Of a stretch of DNA of 64,000 nucleotides, positions 16,740 to 23,963 are shown in pieces (the first letter of the stretch is position 1; the number at the start of each line of letters is the position of its first letter). Location of the stretch: positions 6,481,001 to 6,545,000 of the forward strand of contig NZ_LT670818.1 of the NCBI RefSeq assembly GCF_900129505.1, read 5' to 3'. The notes beneath the pieces are model-generated. The model worked only from the letters and a program-made list of their open reading frames with translations. It did no database searches and was not told the DNA's origin. The position numbers and the translations under genes are program-made. The stretch comes from Bradyrhizobium erythrophlei (GTDB taxonomy: Bacteria; Pseudomonadota; Alphaproteobacteria; Rhizobiales; Xanthobacteraceae).

Positions 16740-17171
16740 TCATGCGGCCATGTGGGCAGCGTAGACATGCTGATCCACGCCAGCGATATCGATCGGCTCA
16801 CCGCAGAAGCACCGTGACCGGCCGTCTGTCGATTGCGTCGGCATCCTGCAGCCTTTGCCCCACATGCGATATTTCCAAGCGGTCCGCGCTCGCTCGCGGC
16901 GGTATTCCTCGAAATCGGCCTCCGAGCACTTCGGGAGATATTCTCTCCAGGCAGCCTCGAAATCGGCCCGGGCCTGTTCGAAGGTTTCGGCCGTGCCGTC
17001 GACGTGGCGACCGTGGTGCGACGGCGGATAAAAGCCGCAGTCCCAACCCCACCGGTCGACATCGACCGGAACACCGGCGCGGATCGCGATTGTGCCCACA
17101 TGCACGTCGCCGTAATAGACGTGCCAGCAGTCCTGGCGTTCAGGATATCGGCGGCGGGTGAGAGCGGGCAT
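16740..17171 (-). CDS. conserved hypothetical protein (DCWHVYYGDVHVGTI family)
   Basis: A 143-residue protein beginning with a DCWHVYYGDVHVGTIA segment, then WDCGFYPPSHHG and a helical FEQARADFEAAWREYLPK part. The second half has TAWKYRMWGKGCRMP and a CFCGEP motif. I recognise it as a very common hypothetical protein of rhizobial accessory DNA. Possible zinc binding through the C-terminal cysteines and histidines (VDQHVYAAH). Confidence 0.7.
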   Translation of the reverse strand: MPALTRRRYPERQDCWHVYYGDVHVGTIAIRAGVPVDVDRWGWDCGFYPPSHHGRHVDGTAETFEQARADFEAAWREYLPKCSEADFEEYRRERARTAWKYRMWGKGCRMPTQSTDGRSRCFCGEPIDIAGVDQHVYAAHMAA

Positions 17172-17276
17172 GCGCCATTGAAGCGCGGCCGCGCGGTTAG
17201 AACAATCCGCTACTGGTTGGGGCTCGCGTGCCCCCGGTGCACATGATCAAGCTGAGTAAGGCGCGCGGATCTCAGG

Positions 17277-17804
17277 TTAGCACCCGCAAGACGAAACTAG
17301 GACCTGCAAATTGTTAGCTTTGGTAATCCGCAATTTAGTCTGCAGCCAATGCCGGACTACGTCGACATCATTATCCGATGACGTTCCATACGTCACTAAA
17401 TCGGAATGAGCTTGATCGTCGATGTTGGGGGTGAAAGCCGTATCACTTAGTATGTTACCAAAGTTGTAACGAACCTCACGCGCGGTTGCGCTTGCAACGG
17501 CGACGAATTTGATTTTGCTTGGAAGTCCTTTGCCGCGAAGCGCGAATTTCTTCTTAATGCTCTCAATTCGGGCGTTGCCATCAGCTTCTATTTTAGATGC
17601 ATCGCCCGCGAGGCAGAGTGCGCGACCGGATAATTCATGGTCCCATTTCATGCCCGGTTCAGCTGGGCCGAACTGTCCACCCTTCAGCGCCTGATAATGC
17701 AGTGTTCCGCCGCGCGTGAGATGATCTTCGTTGGTCAACACGCGAAACCAGCACGCATCGTCGTGCAGTGGCTGATCTTTGTGGAGGTTACTCCCATCGC
17801 ACAT
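17277..17804 (-). CDS. hypothetical protein, third gene of a three-gene cassette
   Basis: A 175-residue protein that starts 6 bases after the preceding gene's stop. Blocks such as WFRVLTNEDHLTRGGTLHYQALKGGQF early and a long variable second half resemble the last gene of a recurrent three-gene cassette I associate with proteobacterial islands (partner proteins with a WDGYGA motif). No catalytic motif is sure. A toxin or immunity function is possible but not shown. Confidence 0.6.
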   Translation of the reverse strand: MCDGSNLHKDQPLHDDACWFRVLTNEDHLTRGGTLHYQALKGGQFGPAEPGMKWDHELSGRALCLAGDASKIEADGNARIESIKKKFALRGKGLPSKIKFVAVASATAREVRYNFGNILSDTAFTPNIDDQAHSDLVTYGTSSDNDVDVVRHWLQTKLRITKANNLQVLVSSCGC

Positions 17805-17810
17805 GACTGA

Positions 17811-18275
17811 CTAAGACGCGAAAATTTCGTGCAGCAGTTGGCGAGCGGCAGTCTCGACACGCGTCGTGTCAAATTGCGTTGTCTTGCCATTCTCATCGAT
17901 CCGACGCGCAAAAACTCGGCCTCCCGGACCGACGTCGATCAAAATACGAACCGGCGCACCGGACACGCCAAGGCGCCACTCAAATCCGATTGTCCCATCC
18001 GCTCCTGGCGCGATGTCGGCTGGAGGAGTGTTCTGATCGAAGAGACGTTTAAAACTTCGCGCTGCTCTAACTGTGTCCGCGGTTATCGGTTGAGCGCCGT
18101 AGCCGTCCCAATCCTCGATGTCGTAGGATTCAAACGAGGTAAATTCGTCGCTCGCGGGCGCACCCGCAGTGTACCAGCCGCCGCCGACAGCTTTAATCGA
18201 AGAATCAAGAAGCATTCGTTTAGGGCCGGTCGTCGCGGAAACGGGCGCAGCTTGAAAGGCGAGGATTGATCTCAC
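17811..18275 (-). CDS. WDGYGA-motif hypothetical protein, second gene of cassette
   Basis: A 154-residue protein starting at a GTG that overlaps the upstream stop (GTGA). It has the motif IEDWDGYGAQPITADTV, then ADIAPGADGTIGFEWRL and a small beta-rich C-terminus. Proteins with this WDGxGA...pDG.i.lEW pattern are scattered through accessory regions of proteobacteria, often with the same neighbours. The role is unknown. Confidence 0.65.
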   Translation of the reverse strand: MRSILAFQAAPVSATTGPKRMLLDSSIKAVGGGWYTAGAPASDEFTSFESYDIEDWDGYGAQPITADTVRAARSFKRLFDQNTPPADIAPGADGTIGFEWRLGVSGAPVRILIDVGPGGRVFARRIDENGKTTQFDTTRVETAARQLLHEIFAS

Positions 18276-18634
18276 TTTATACCTTCCAGCAGGGTGATCT
18301 GCTCATCGAGCCATTTGTGAAGTCTTTTGGCCGTTACTAGGTCAAGGTAGGCAGACACCTCGACGTGACGGATCACGCCTGTGCGCGATTCGATGCGACT
18401 CGGCGTTGCCGCCGCTTCGTCGAACATCACTTCCTCCCCAGGCGTACCATTAATCGCATATTCGACCACGCGCGGTATTGGAAACCGCTCGGAGAACAGA
18501 GACATCCAAATTACTTTTTGCGGCGTCGGACCGCCTAACGCGCCATGACATGCTATCTCGCGGTAGTCAGGCGATTTGATGTAGTGAAATTGAATGTTGG
18601 TAGCGGTTTCCGCCGGGAGCACTTCTTCAGCCAT
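18272..18634 (-). CDS. hypothetical protein, first gene of three-gene cassette
   Basis: A 120-residue protein. An N-terminal strand-rich part (NIQFHYIKSPDYREIACHGA) leads to a GGPTPQKVIWMSLFSER segment and a C-terminal VEVSAYLDLVTAKRLHKWL helix. This plan reminds me of first genes of WDGYGA cassettes. Its stop overlaps the next start by 4 bases. No upstream regulator is visible; the 200 bases before it hold no gene. Confidence 0.6.
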   Translation of the reverse strand: MAEEVLPAETATNIQFHYIKSPDYREIACHGALGGPTPQKVIWMSLFSERFPIPRVVEYAINGTPGEEVMFDEAAATPSRIESRTGVIRHVEVSAYLDLVTAKRLHKWLDEQITLLEGIK

Positions 18635-18835
18635 GGTGGCCTCTTAGCACGCTTGCTTCCAGTTTGCGAAGGTATGAAGCCATTTGGCGTCCTGTAGGCT
18701 GCAATATCAGACCCGATTCTCGGTTAATATTCACCTACTAATCGCGGGTCCGATGGCAGCTTGGCACAATATAGGGTGAACTTCGGCCGAATTTCCACTA
18801 AAATGCGGGGCCGGCCGTACGTGTACCAGAGCAGA

Positions 18836-19127
18836 TCAGGTGCCCGGCGGCCGCGGTCCCTCAAACTGGATCCCGCATTTCTTGGCAATTGAAGCTTGCT
18901 CGACCGCAACCATCTGCCCCTTCATCTCGGCAAGTTCGGCCGCCGTTTGCTTGTGCGCCCGACAGTGTCGCCGCCCTGGTCGAGATGGCCTGAGCCTCCA
19001 TCGCCAGCTGCTGGCAGGTGTAGCTTTGATAAGCCACCGGCGAGACATAAGCCGGTGAAATGTCCGCCGCGGATGACGCGCAGCCGCCCAACGCAGCGCA
19101 CAGCGCCACGAATCCCAAAGTTCGCAT
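18836..19127 (-). pseudogene. small lipoprotein gene with frameshift and internal deletion
   Basis: The first frame from the ATG at 19,127 gives a lipoprotein signal with lipobox LGGC and a mature start (YTCQQLAMEAQAISTRAATLSG). It then shifts: the family's expected continuation (KQTAAELAEMKGQMVAVEQASIAKKCGIQF) is found in the next frame, ending at 18,836. From my memory of this Bradyrhizobium lipoprotein family, a hydrophobic middle part is also absent. The gene therefore looks dead. Confidence 0.6.
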
Positions 19128-19228
19128 GATGATTGCCCCCCAGACCCGGTGGCATACAAGCGCAACTTGCGGTGGAGGGCAAGGGTAGGCGCGCGAAGGC
19201 CGTCCGTGAGGGCTTGGCAAATCAGGCT

Positions 19229-19408
19229 TTAGGTGCTGACCGCTTCCGGGGCTTTTTTGAGAAGGAAAATTCGCGATTGGATGGCTCCCATGGAGCGTTT
19301 CATTTTTTGGGCGATCAGCCGCGGCTTCATTCCCGAAGTTACTAGCTTGCGCAGCATATCGTCGTCCGTAAGCGTCCACGGTCGGCCTGCTGGACGAGGT
19401 CCCGTCAT
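19229..19408 (-). CDS. mini Myb/SANT-like DNA-binding protein
   Basis: A 59-residue protein: GRPWTLTDDDMLRKLVTSG, then an IAQKMKRSMGAIQSRIFLLKK recognition-helix-like segment, the three-helix SANT/Myb plan with a leading tryptophan. It overlaps the upstream mini-SANT gene by 4 bases (ATGA). Similar proteins are at 19,405, 25,759 and 25,955. Probably a DNA-binding regulator; target unknown. Confidence 0.6.
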   Translation of the reverse strand: MTGPRPAGRPWTLTDDDMLRKLVTSGMKPRLIAQKMKRSMGAIQSRIFLLKKAPEAVST

Positions 19409-19596
19409 TTTCCCTTCGCGTTTAGCCCGATCTCGACGAGCCGGCGTTTGTTCAAGATGGTCCTTCGCTTGCGTATGGCTGGCACCGTACGTTTTAATTC
19501 CCAGGCGATCACAGCTATTTCCATTTTCGAGTCGAGCAGCGCCAATTGCGCGTCCTCCGCGAGCGTCCATGCTCGGCCAGCTGGGCGCAGGTTCAT
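19405..19596 (-). CDS. mini Myb/SANT-like DNA-binding protein
   Basis: A 63-residue paralogue: GRAWTLAEDAQLALLDSKM, then IAWELKRTVPAIRKRRTILNK and a tail (RRLVEIGLNAKGK) that recurs in several small proteins here. It is translationally coupled to the next mini-SANT gene. The strong similarity of order (W, acidic helix, basic helix) supports a common origin, with diverged contact residues. Confidence 0.6.
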   Translation of the reverse strand: MNLRPAGRAWTLAEDAQLALLDSKMEIAVIAWELKRTVPAIRKRRTILNKRRLVEIGLNAKGK

Positions 19597-19610
19597 TTTG
19601 CTTTTACCCT

Positions 19611-19769
19611 TCAGCGCCAGCTCGACCAGGCGCCGGATGGACCCGTCGGCGCGATGAGCAATCCAGTGCTTTGTGGCTGTGCCTGGCGCTCATTCATGCC
19701 GTGCTTGGTACGGTCGCCCTCGCAGCCGGCCAGCGACAGTGCGAGAGCCAGGATTGCTAAAACGCGCAT
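19611..19769 (-). CDS. 52-residue lipoprotein
   Basis: The ATG at 19,769 has GGGAGG upstream. A short signal (MRVLAILALALSLAGC) carries a lipobox, so the mature peptide of about 37 residues would start at Cys16 and be lipid-anchored. The C-terminal half is Gly/Ser/Pro-rich and reads through sequence that in another frame resembles the RRLVELAL tail, so the 3' end may be recombined. Confidence 0.55.
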   Translation of the reverse strand: MRVLAILALALSLAGCEGDRTKHGMNERQAQPQSTGLLIAPTGPSGAWSSWR

Positions 19770-19798
19770 CTGAAACCTCCCTCAGTGTGTTCGGTCGA

Positions 19799-19918
19799 TC
19801 ATCTCTTCACCTTCAGCAGCCCGATCTCGACAAGCCGGCGACGTCGGCGGAGCCGGTCGCGCAACGGGAGGCGGCGGCGGCGATGTCTCGTGGCATGGAT
19901 CCGCTCGCGCAATCTCAT
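19799..19918 (-). CDS. 39-residue arginine-rich peptide
   Basis: An ORF from the ATG at 19,918 with GAAGGTGA upstream. It has runs of arginine (HRRRR, RRRRR) and ends in the tail LVEIGLLKVKR seen in neighbouring small proteins. It lies 19 bases after the preceding gene. A nucleic-acid-binding role is plausible from charge alone. Confidence 0.45.
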   Translation of the reverse strand: MRLRERIHATRHRRRRLPLRDRLRRRRRLVEIGLLKVKR

Positions 19919-19937
19919 TGCTATTTCACCTTCGCCT

Positions 19938-20165
19938 TCAGTCGCCAATCTCTGCCTTTTGTTCACCACGTATCACTGTTCCTTTTTTTGATTTCTTCTT
20001 GTCGCTGGCGATGAGACGATCGGGCTTGCTTTCGAGATTCGCCGTAAGCTTTTCCATTATGGCACCTCGAGTTTTTTTGCTTTTCAGGGAATATCGGTGA
20101 ATGATTATGGTCAGCTTGTCCTTGCCCGCATCATAGTCGTGCTCGATCTTTGGCTTTTTGGACAT
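19938..20165 (-). CDS. 75-residue lysine-rich hypothetical protein
   Basis: Ribosome site GGAGGAG precedes the ATG at 20,165. It has an N-terminal DYDAGKDKLTIIIHRYSLKSK segment that may form strands, and a Lys-rich second half. No domain recognised. It starts 1 base after the stop of a 34-residue ORF, so the two are probably co-translated. Confidence 0.55.
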   Translation of the reverse strand: MSKKPKIEHDYDAGKDKLTIIIHRYSLKSKKTRGAIMEKLTANLESKPDRLIASDKKKSKKGTVIRGEQKAEIGD

Positions 20166-20166
20166 T

Positions 20167-20271
20167 TCACTCTCCTCCCGGCGCTAGGTAGATCAGCGTT
20201 TCGGCTTCGGCAGATCTGACCCGATCCTCCCGAAATTCAGAAGGCCCCTTACTCAGTCGGTGCTTGCTCAC
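20167..20271 (-). CDS. 34-residue KGPSEFRED micro-protein
   Basis: Starts at a GTG and carries KHRLSKGPSEFREDRV, the same block as the 37-residue ORF at 26,802 (KHRLTKGPSEFREDRV). At the DNA level the two share about 45 nearly identical bases. The remaining C-terminus differs. This shows exchange of short coding blocks inside the element. Function unknown. Confidence 0.45.
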   Translation of the reverse strand: MSKHRLSKGPSEFREDRVRSAEAETLIYLAPGGE

Positions 20272-20280
20272 ACGTCGGCA

Positions 20281-20577
20281 TCACCAAAAACGTTTGATGG
20301 CATTCCGGCTCGTGACCATCTGGTAGCCGTCCGCAAATTCGACTAAGCAGCTATTCATCGTGCCGCGCGCCAGCACATTGCAGGGCTGGCCTTTGCGCCC
20401 TTGGCGGTCCCATCGGTAGATGTATTTCCGCTTCAGTTCGTTCTGTCGAACGAGACGCAATCGCTCAAGCTCCTCTGGGTTCATCTCTGGAGGACGGCGC
20501 AAGAAGTCTTCAAGAAAACCTTGCTGTCTCTTCTTCGCCTTCAGCCCGAGCTCGACCAGGTGGCGGATGGCATTCAT
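20281..20577 (-). CDS. 98-residue hypothetical protein (RWDRxGRKG/TSRNAI family)
   Basis: Starts at the ATG of a TGATG overlap with the upstream membrane protein. Begins with IRHLVELGLKAKK, then a charged helix and IYRWDRQGRKGQPCNVLARGTMNSCLVEFADGYQMVTSRNAIKR, a compact beta-rich module I recall from many rhizobial islands. Its size and strand pattern suggest an SH3-like fold, but no function is known. Confidence 0.65.
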   Translation of the reverse strand: MNAIRHLVELGLKAKKRQQGFLEDFLRRPPEMNPEELERLRLVRQNELKRKYIYRWDRQGRKGQPCNVLARGTMNSCLVEFADGYQMVTSRNAIKRFW

Positions 20578-20747
20578 CAATACGTCAGAGGTAGCACTCG
20601 TTGCAAAATGGCACCGAGGCAGATGAGGACCACGAGCAATTTGAGCAGATTCGATAGTCGGCGGTCGTTGGCAAACTTGTCGATGGCCCAAAAGCAGATT
20701 GCGCCGACGACGACAATAATCAAAACGCCGATCAAAACCGAAATCAT
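20577..20747 (-). CDS. 56-residue two-span membrane protein
   Basis: Ribosome-site-like AGGGGATG precedes the ATG at 20,747. Two hydrophobic spans (LIGVLIIVVVGAICFWAI and LLKLLVVLICLGAIL) flank a short basic loop. It resembles small phage-associated membrane proteins; a holin-like role is conceivable, but no lysis gene is nearby. Coupled to the next gene by TGATG. Confidence 0.6.
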   Translation of the reverse strand: MISVLIGVLIIVVVGAICFWAIDKFANDRRLSNLLKLLVVLICLGAILQRVLPLTY

Positions 20748-20874
20748 AATCATCCCCTTCGCCGTTGATTGTAGCGACCATCAACACCGTAGCGCAGCCG
20801 GCCGACGCGCGAAAGCCGCCCCGAAGGGGCTTGGCGATCGTCAACTCGGATTCCCTATAAGGCGCACGGTTGGG

Positions 20875-21027
20875 TTAGCCCGCTACTTCGGCCAGCTTCA
20901 GCCATTCCGCAGCCATCTCTCTGAGGATGGTGCGCGATTCGCGAACGGCCGGAACCTTCGCCAACTGTAGGCAATGTGTAGCAAAGGCTACGTACCGTTC
21001 TCGTTCGTCGATTGATTGGTCTGCCAT
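20875..21027 (-). CDS. 50-residue helical hypothetical protein
   Basis: Encodes an all-helical protein ending in ILREMAAEWLKLAEVAG. Small proteins with a similar ending occur here at 24,636 (LKIAVEWLKLAQS) and 53,297 (KLLEMAGEYSRYAE). Start ATG at 21,027. The family is common in Rhizobiales; function unknown. Confidence 0.6.
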   Translation of the reverse strand: MADQSIDERERYVAFATHCLQLAKVPAVRESRTILREMAAEWLKLAEVAG

Positions 21028-21468
21028 CGGTAAGATGCCACAAGGTTGATATCTGGTCCTAGCCCCTCTGGTGACCGACCGACCCCGATCGGTCCGTCAA
21101 GCGCATGCGAGCACGATTTCCCCCGAAGGGGAATTGGTAATTGAAAATTCAGCAAATCAGGTGCAGCTTGTTCACTGGGTTTGATCACCCGGACCAGTGA
21201 CTGCCCCGAAATCCATCTAAGGATCATGCACTCGATTGGCGTCGAGGGCCGCGGGACATGAAATGCCGCTATTGCGGTATTTCGACGGACGCGCTTGGCG
21301 GCGCGGCTCCGAACGGCCAGATAATGGCCGGGGGCGAGCGTGCTGTCCAGAGGGCTTCGGCCCTTAAAAGCGTCTCGACCAGTCTCACTGGCTGGTGATC
21401 AACCCCCGGCTGCTCGGTCTGACACCGAGCGACGGCTTTGATCAGCCGAAATCAGTGAGCAAACCACC
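21028..21468. other. intergenic region with many hairpins
   Basis: About 440 bases. A 46-codon plus-strand ORF at 21,258-21,398 starts MKCRYCG but soon becomes low-complexity, so it is at best a remnant. The stretch 21,336-21,460 is rich in hairpins (GGGCTTCGGCCC, CCAG...CTGG, GCTCGG...CCGAGC) and could be a structured transcript leader for the Tat-signal gene. Confidence 0.4.
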
Positions 21469-22089
21469 ATGACCCTCGAACGTCCCATGTTTCCGCCCGT
21501 CGACCCGACGCGGCGGCGGTTTTTATCAGTTGCGGCCGCCGGCGCAGTTGCCGCTTTGCCCTTCGCTTGCGCTGCGACGGCGGAGCCGGCCCCGGATCCA
21601 ATCTACGCGGCGATCGAAGCACATCGTCAGGCCCATGCGGCATCGTGCGCGGCTTCGGCCGAAGTCAGACGGCTCCGCGAGCTCGCGGACAAAATAGCTG
21701 GACCGCGCAAGATCGACGTTCCCAGCATGATCGAACCGGGCAAGATCATAAGCGCCGGCCTTTGGGGTGATATTGAGCAGGCCATTCCGCGCGCACAATT
21801 CCCCGAGCAATACGCGCATTATGCCGCGCTTCTCGACGAGCGCTGCGCCGCTCGTTTCGCCGTAACGGGCGATACAGACCCAATTGGCGACGACGCTTAC
21901 GGGGCCGAGTGGGACGCGCTTGATGAATTCGCTGAGACCGCGCCAACCACGCTTGCCGGCTTTTGAGCGATGATAATTTACGCCGCGGAGTGCCGCGAGA
22001 AAGAGCCCGACGCATTCGCCGATCGCGATTGCGTATTGATCGAAACCCTTGCGACCACGGCCAAGGCCCTGATCGGGGGGCAGGCATGA
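21469..22089 (+). pseudogene. Tat-signal protein gene interrupted by an in-frame TGA
   Basis: The first part (165 residues) has a twin-arginine-type signal (RRRFLSVAAAGAVAALP) and a helical mature region. It stops at the TGA at 21,964. The same frame continues without further stops as AMIIYAAECREKEPDAFAD... to 22,089, which by my recollection is the normal C-terminus of this rhizobial family. So a nonsense change splits the gene; re-initiation at the ATG at 21,970 is possible. The next gene overlaps the final stop by 4 bases, so the operon structure is kept. Confidence 0.55.
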
Positions 22090-22364
22090 GCAACATCGTC
22101 GACTTCCCGGCGGTCGAGCGCGACGTTAGTGAGCGCGAGGTCAACGACCGACATGCCGAAGCATTCCGCGATCTTGAGGGCAAAATCTCTGATTGCACGA
22201 TCATGGCGATTATCGCCGTGCAGATGGCCGAGCCCTTCATAAACACCCGGAACGATGAGGCCGAACGGGCACTGTTTGCGGTGTGCCACGTCTATGAAAT
22301 GTTGAAGAAGCTCAGTGCGGACTATCAAGCCGCTTTTTACGGCGAGCAGCGGGCTGGGTCATGA
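22086..22364 (+). CDS. 92-residue helical hypothetical protein
   Basis: Starts at the ATG of an ATGA overlap with the interrupted Tat-signal gene and ends in another ATGA overlap. Helical: HAEAFRDLEGKISDC, MAEPFINTRNDEAERALFAVCHVYEMLKKL. No domain recognised. Coupling on both sides puts it in one transcript with its neighbours. Confidence 0.6.
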   Translation: MSNIVDFPAVERDVSEREVNDRHAEAFRDLEGKISDCTIMAIIAVQMAEPFINTRNDEAERALFAVCHVYEMLKKLSADYQAAFYGEQRAGS

Positions 22365-22441
22365 AGCGGCGGCGCCGAGCGGCCAGGAAGCGAAACCGGC
22401 AGCGGCTCGCCGCTCACGCAAGGCGGTTGAGGCGAGCGTAA
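22361..22441 (+). CDS. 26-residue arginine-rich peptide
   Basis: A 26-codon ORF coupled by ATGA to the preceding gene; 15 of its 26 residues are Arg or Lys. It is the last gene of the unit and is followed by a terminator 60 bases on. A nucleic-acid- or membrane-active role can be guessed from charge only. Confidence 0.5.
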   Translation: MKRRRRAARKRNRQRLAAHARRLRRA

Positions 22442-22499
22442 CTCAATGTTAACCACCGAAGCTCAGGGTTATATTGACCTGCTGGTGGTCACGAGTAGA

Positions 22500-22534
22500 A
22501 GCCGTCGCTGACCTCAAGCCAGCGGCGGCTTTTT
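22500..22534 (+). terminator. intrinsic terminator
   Basis: An 11-bp stem (AGCCGTCGCTG with CAGCGGCGGCT, one T-G pair) and T-run follow the 21,469-22,441 operon. Confidence 0.7.
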
Positions 22535-22551
22535 CATAAGCGGAGGCCGGC

Positions 22552-22842
22552 GTGACGGGCTCTGAGCTAAAGCAGCTGCGTGAGGATCTTGGCAAAGCGA
22601 TCGGCCGGCCCCTGAGTGTTGGCGACATCGCTAAGCTTTGCGGCCTGCCTCCGGAAACCGGTCCGGACACGATCGCCGGATGGGAAGCAGGCGCGGGTCC
22701 GGATGGTCCGGTCGCGGCACTTTTGTCCTTCCTAGCGGTCGGCTGTGATCACTACCCACTCGGCGAGGAGATAATCAGCGCGGGCGATGCGGAGCTTTTT
22801 CGCGCAATGATGAGGTCTGGCGTTATTCGAAGGCTCGGCTGA
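22552..22842 (+). CDS. XRE-like helix-turn-helix protein
   Basis: A 96-residue protein starting at a GTG. It begins LKQLREDLGKAIGRPLSVGDIAKLCGLPPETGPDTIAGWEAG, a helix-turn-helix of the XRE type with a two-residue-longer turn. A C-terminal helical part follows (AALLSFLAVG). Likely a DNA-binding regulator; no palindromic operator was found next to it. Confidence 0.6.
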   Translation: MTGSELKQLREDLGKAIGRPLSVGDIAKLCGLPPETGPDTIAGWEAGAGPDGPVAALLSFLAVGCDHYPLGEEIISAGDAELFRAMMRSGVIRRLG

Positions 22843-22874
22843 TTGGCGCGGGCTCAGGTCCGCGCCTCTGACTT

Positions 22875-23087
22875 TTAGATCGGCTTGCCAAAGGCGGCCG
22901 GCCTCATCTTTTTGGCCTTCCAGTCGAAGAAATCATACATGCCCGCCCATGCGTGGACTTCGGCCTTGCAGTCCTCGCATTTGAAACTGCCGTAATGCTT
23001 GTCCGGATGTTGCTCCTGCGTAGCCTCATAGAAGGCGCCGCACTTCGGGCAGGAAAATATCACCGCGATCTGAGTTCCGCTGGCCAT
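22875..23087 (-). CDS. small zinc-ribbon protein
   Basis: A 70-residue protein with CPKCG and CEDCK separated by 21 residues, a standard zinc ribbon, followed by VHAWAGMYDFFDWKAKK. I chose the ATG at 23,087 over one 21 bases upstream. It may bind nucleic acid or act as a protein-interaction module. Confidence 0.65.
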   Translation of the reverse strand: MASGTQIAVIFSCPKCGAFYEATQEQHPDKHYGSFKCEDCKAEVHAWAGMYDFFDWKAKKMRPAAFGKPI

Positions 23088-23217
23088 ACCCGAAATATGC
23101 ACCCCCACTCACGAATTCGCCAGCAGGGAAATGTGCCCTGGTCAATAGACCCACCGGCCGACAAGCACTGCTGACTAGACCCTCGCTGGCGCCGAGCCAA
23201 CTGAGGCGTCTGTCATT

Positions 23218-23379
23218 CTAAAACGCGCGCCTCTTTCTACGGGACTTCCGCCGCTCTCTTCGGGCCGACAGTCGTGCTTTCCTGACCAGGTCGCGAGCCT
23301 GGTCCAATTCGCGTATGTGAGCATTGAGGGCAGCTATCGCGTCGGTGACGCCTGAAAGGCACCGCTGAAGAGTACTCAT
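23218..23379 (-). CDS. 53-residue hypothetical protein with basic tail
   Basis: One long helix (VTDAIAALNAHIRELDQARDLVRKA) is followed by a strongly basic tail (RRERRKSRRKRRAF). Start ATG at 23,379; an upstream in-frame ATG is less likely. It could bind nucleic acid through the tail. No family recognised. Confidence 0.5.
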   Translation of the reverse strand: MSTLQRCLSGVTDAIAALNAHIRELDQARDLVRKARLSARRERRKSRRKRRAF

Positions 23380-23604
23380 TTGAGACCCCCCTACAGCTAC
23401 GGGCACAATTGCCCTAAACGTAGGTCATCGTGGCGCACTGGCCTCCACGGCTTTGCCGCCGTGCGGAGCAAGCAGCGCGGGCAGTCCCGTGGCGGGCGGG
23501 ACCTATCGGCACCAAAGACACCCCCCCCCAAATTCCGGACTTACCAGGTGGCTTCCTGGAGTCATGGCGGGGCATCGCACGCGCACCCTCTATATAGGCG
23601 CGCT

Positions 23605-23763
23605 TTACCGCTCAATTCCACGCGGCGAGGGTGGAAGTTCAAATTCCTGGAACGCGATGACCGCCACCGGTTCGCATTCGTCGCAAAGGAAAAATCCAGA
23701 GTCGGTCTCGATCGTCGCGCAAGCAATCTGGCAGGCGTCGCAAACCCTATATCGCATGATCAT
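23605..23763 (-). CDS. 52-residue zinc-ribbon protein
   Basis: Contains CDACQIAC and CDECE, four to five cysteines in a zinc-ribbon spacing, and an acidic Pro-rich end. The ATG at 23,763 or 23,757 can start it. The coding frame is on the minus strand; the long plus-strand frame over the same bases is low-complexity. Typical of the tiny Cys-rich proteins of this element. Confidence 0.5.
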   Translation of the reverse strand: MIMRYRVCDACQIACATIETDSGFFLCDECEPVAVIAFQEFELPPSPRGIER

Positions 23764-23963
23764 CAGCAAATCCGGTCACAGTGCTCTAAATGGCTAACGC
23801 ATTGCGCGTACGCAGGTTCAAACTCACGGCAATCGATTTGCAGACACGGCCGGTCTGGGGGATTTTAGGTTTATTCGCTAAGCGATTGATTTGGTTGGCT
23901 CCCCGGGCTGGACCCGCACCAGCGACTCTTCCTAGAGTCAGGGAGAGGCATCCCAATTGGGTC

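Noticed and set aside
16412..17101. Full 229-codon reading of the frame that ends in a zinc ribbon
   Set aside because: Only the last 65 residues are protein-like. The first part is antisense-like Arg/Ser-rich sequence over the neighbouring gene, so a start at 16,609 was used.
20988..21227. 79-codon minus-strand ORF
   Set aside because: No start signal or family, and it overlaps the start of a better-supported 50-residue protein.
23547..23620. tRNA-like reverse-strand sequence (D-arm-like GCGGTAAAGCGC)
   Set aside because: The anticodon arm and T-loop do not fit tRNA rules, and the bases overlap the end of a zinc-ribbon ORF. At most a decayed tRNA.
23892..23945. tRNA 3'-end-like sequence ending GGAGCCA on the minus strand
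   Set aside because: T-stem and acceptor-like parts are present but the T-loop is TGCGGGT rather than TTCRANY, and no 5' half fits. Too weak to call an attachment remnant.
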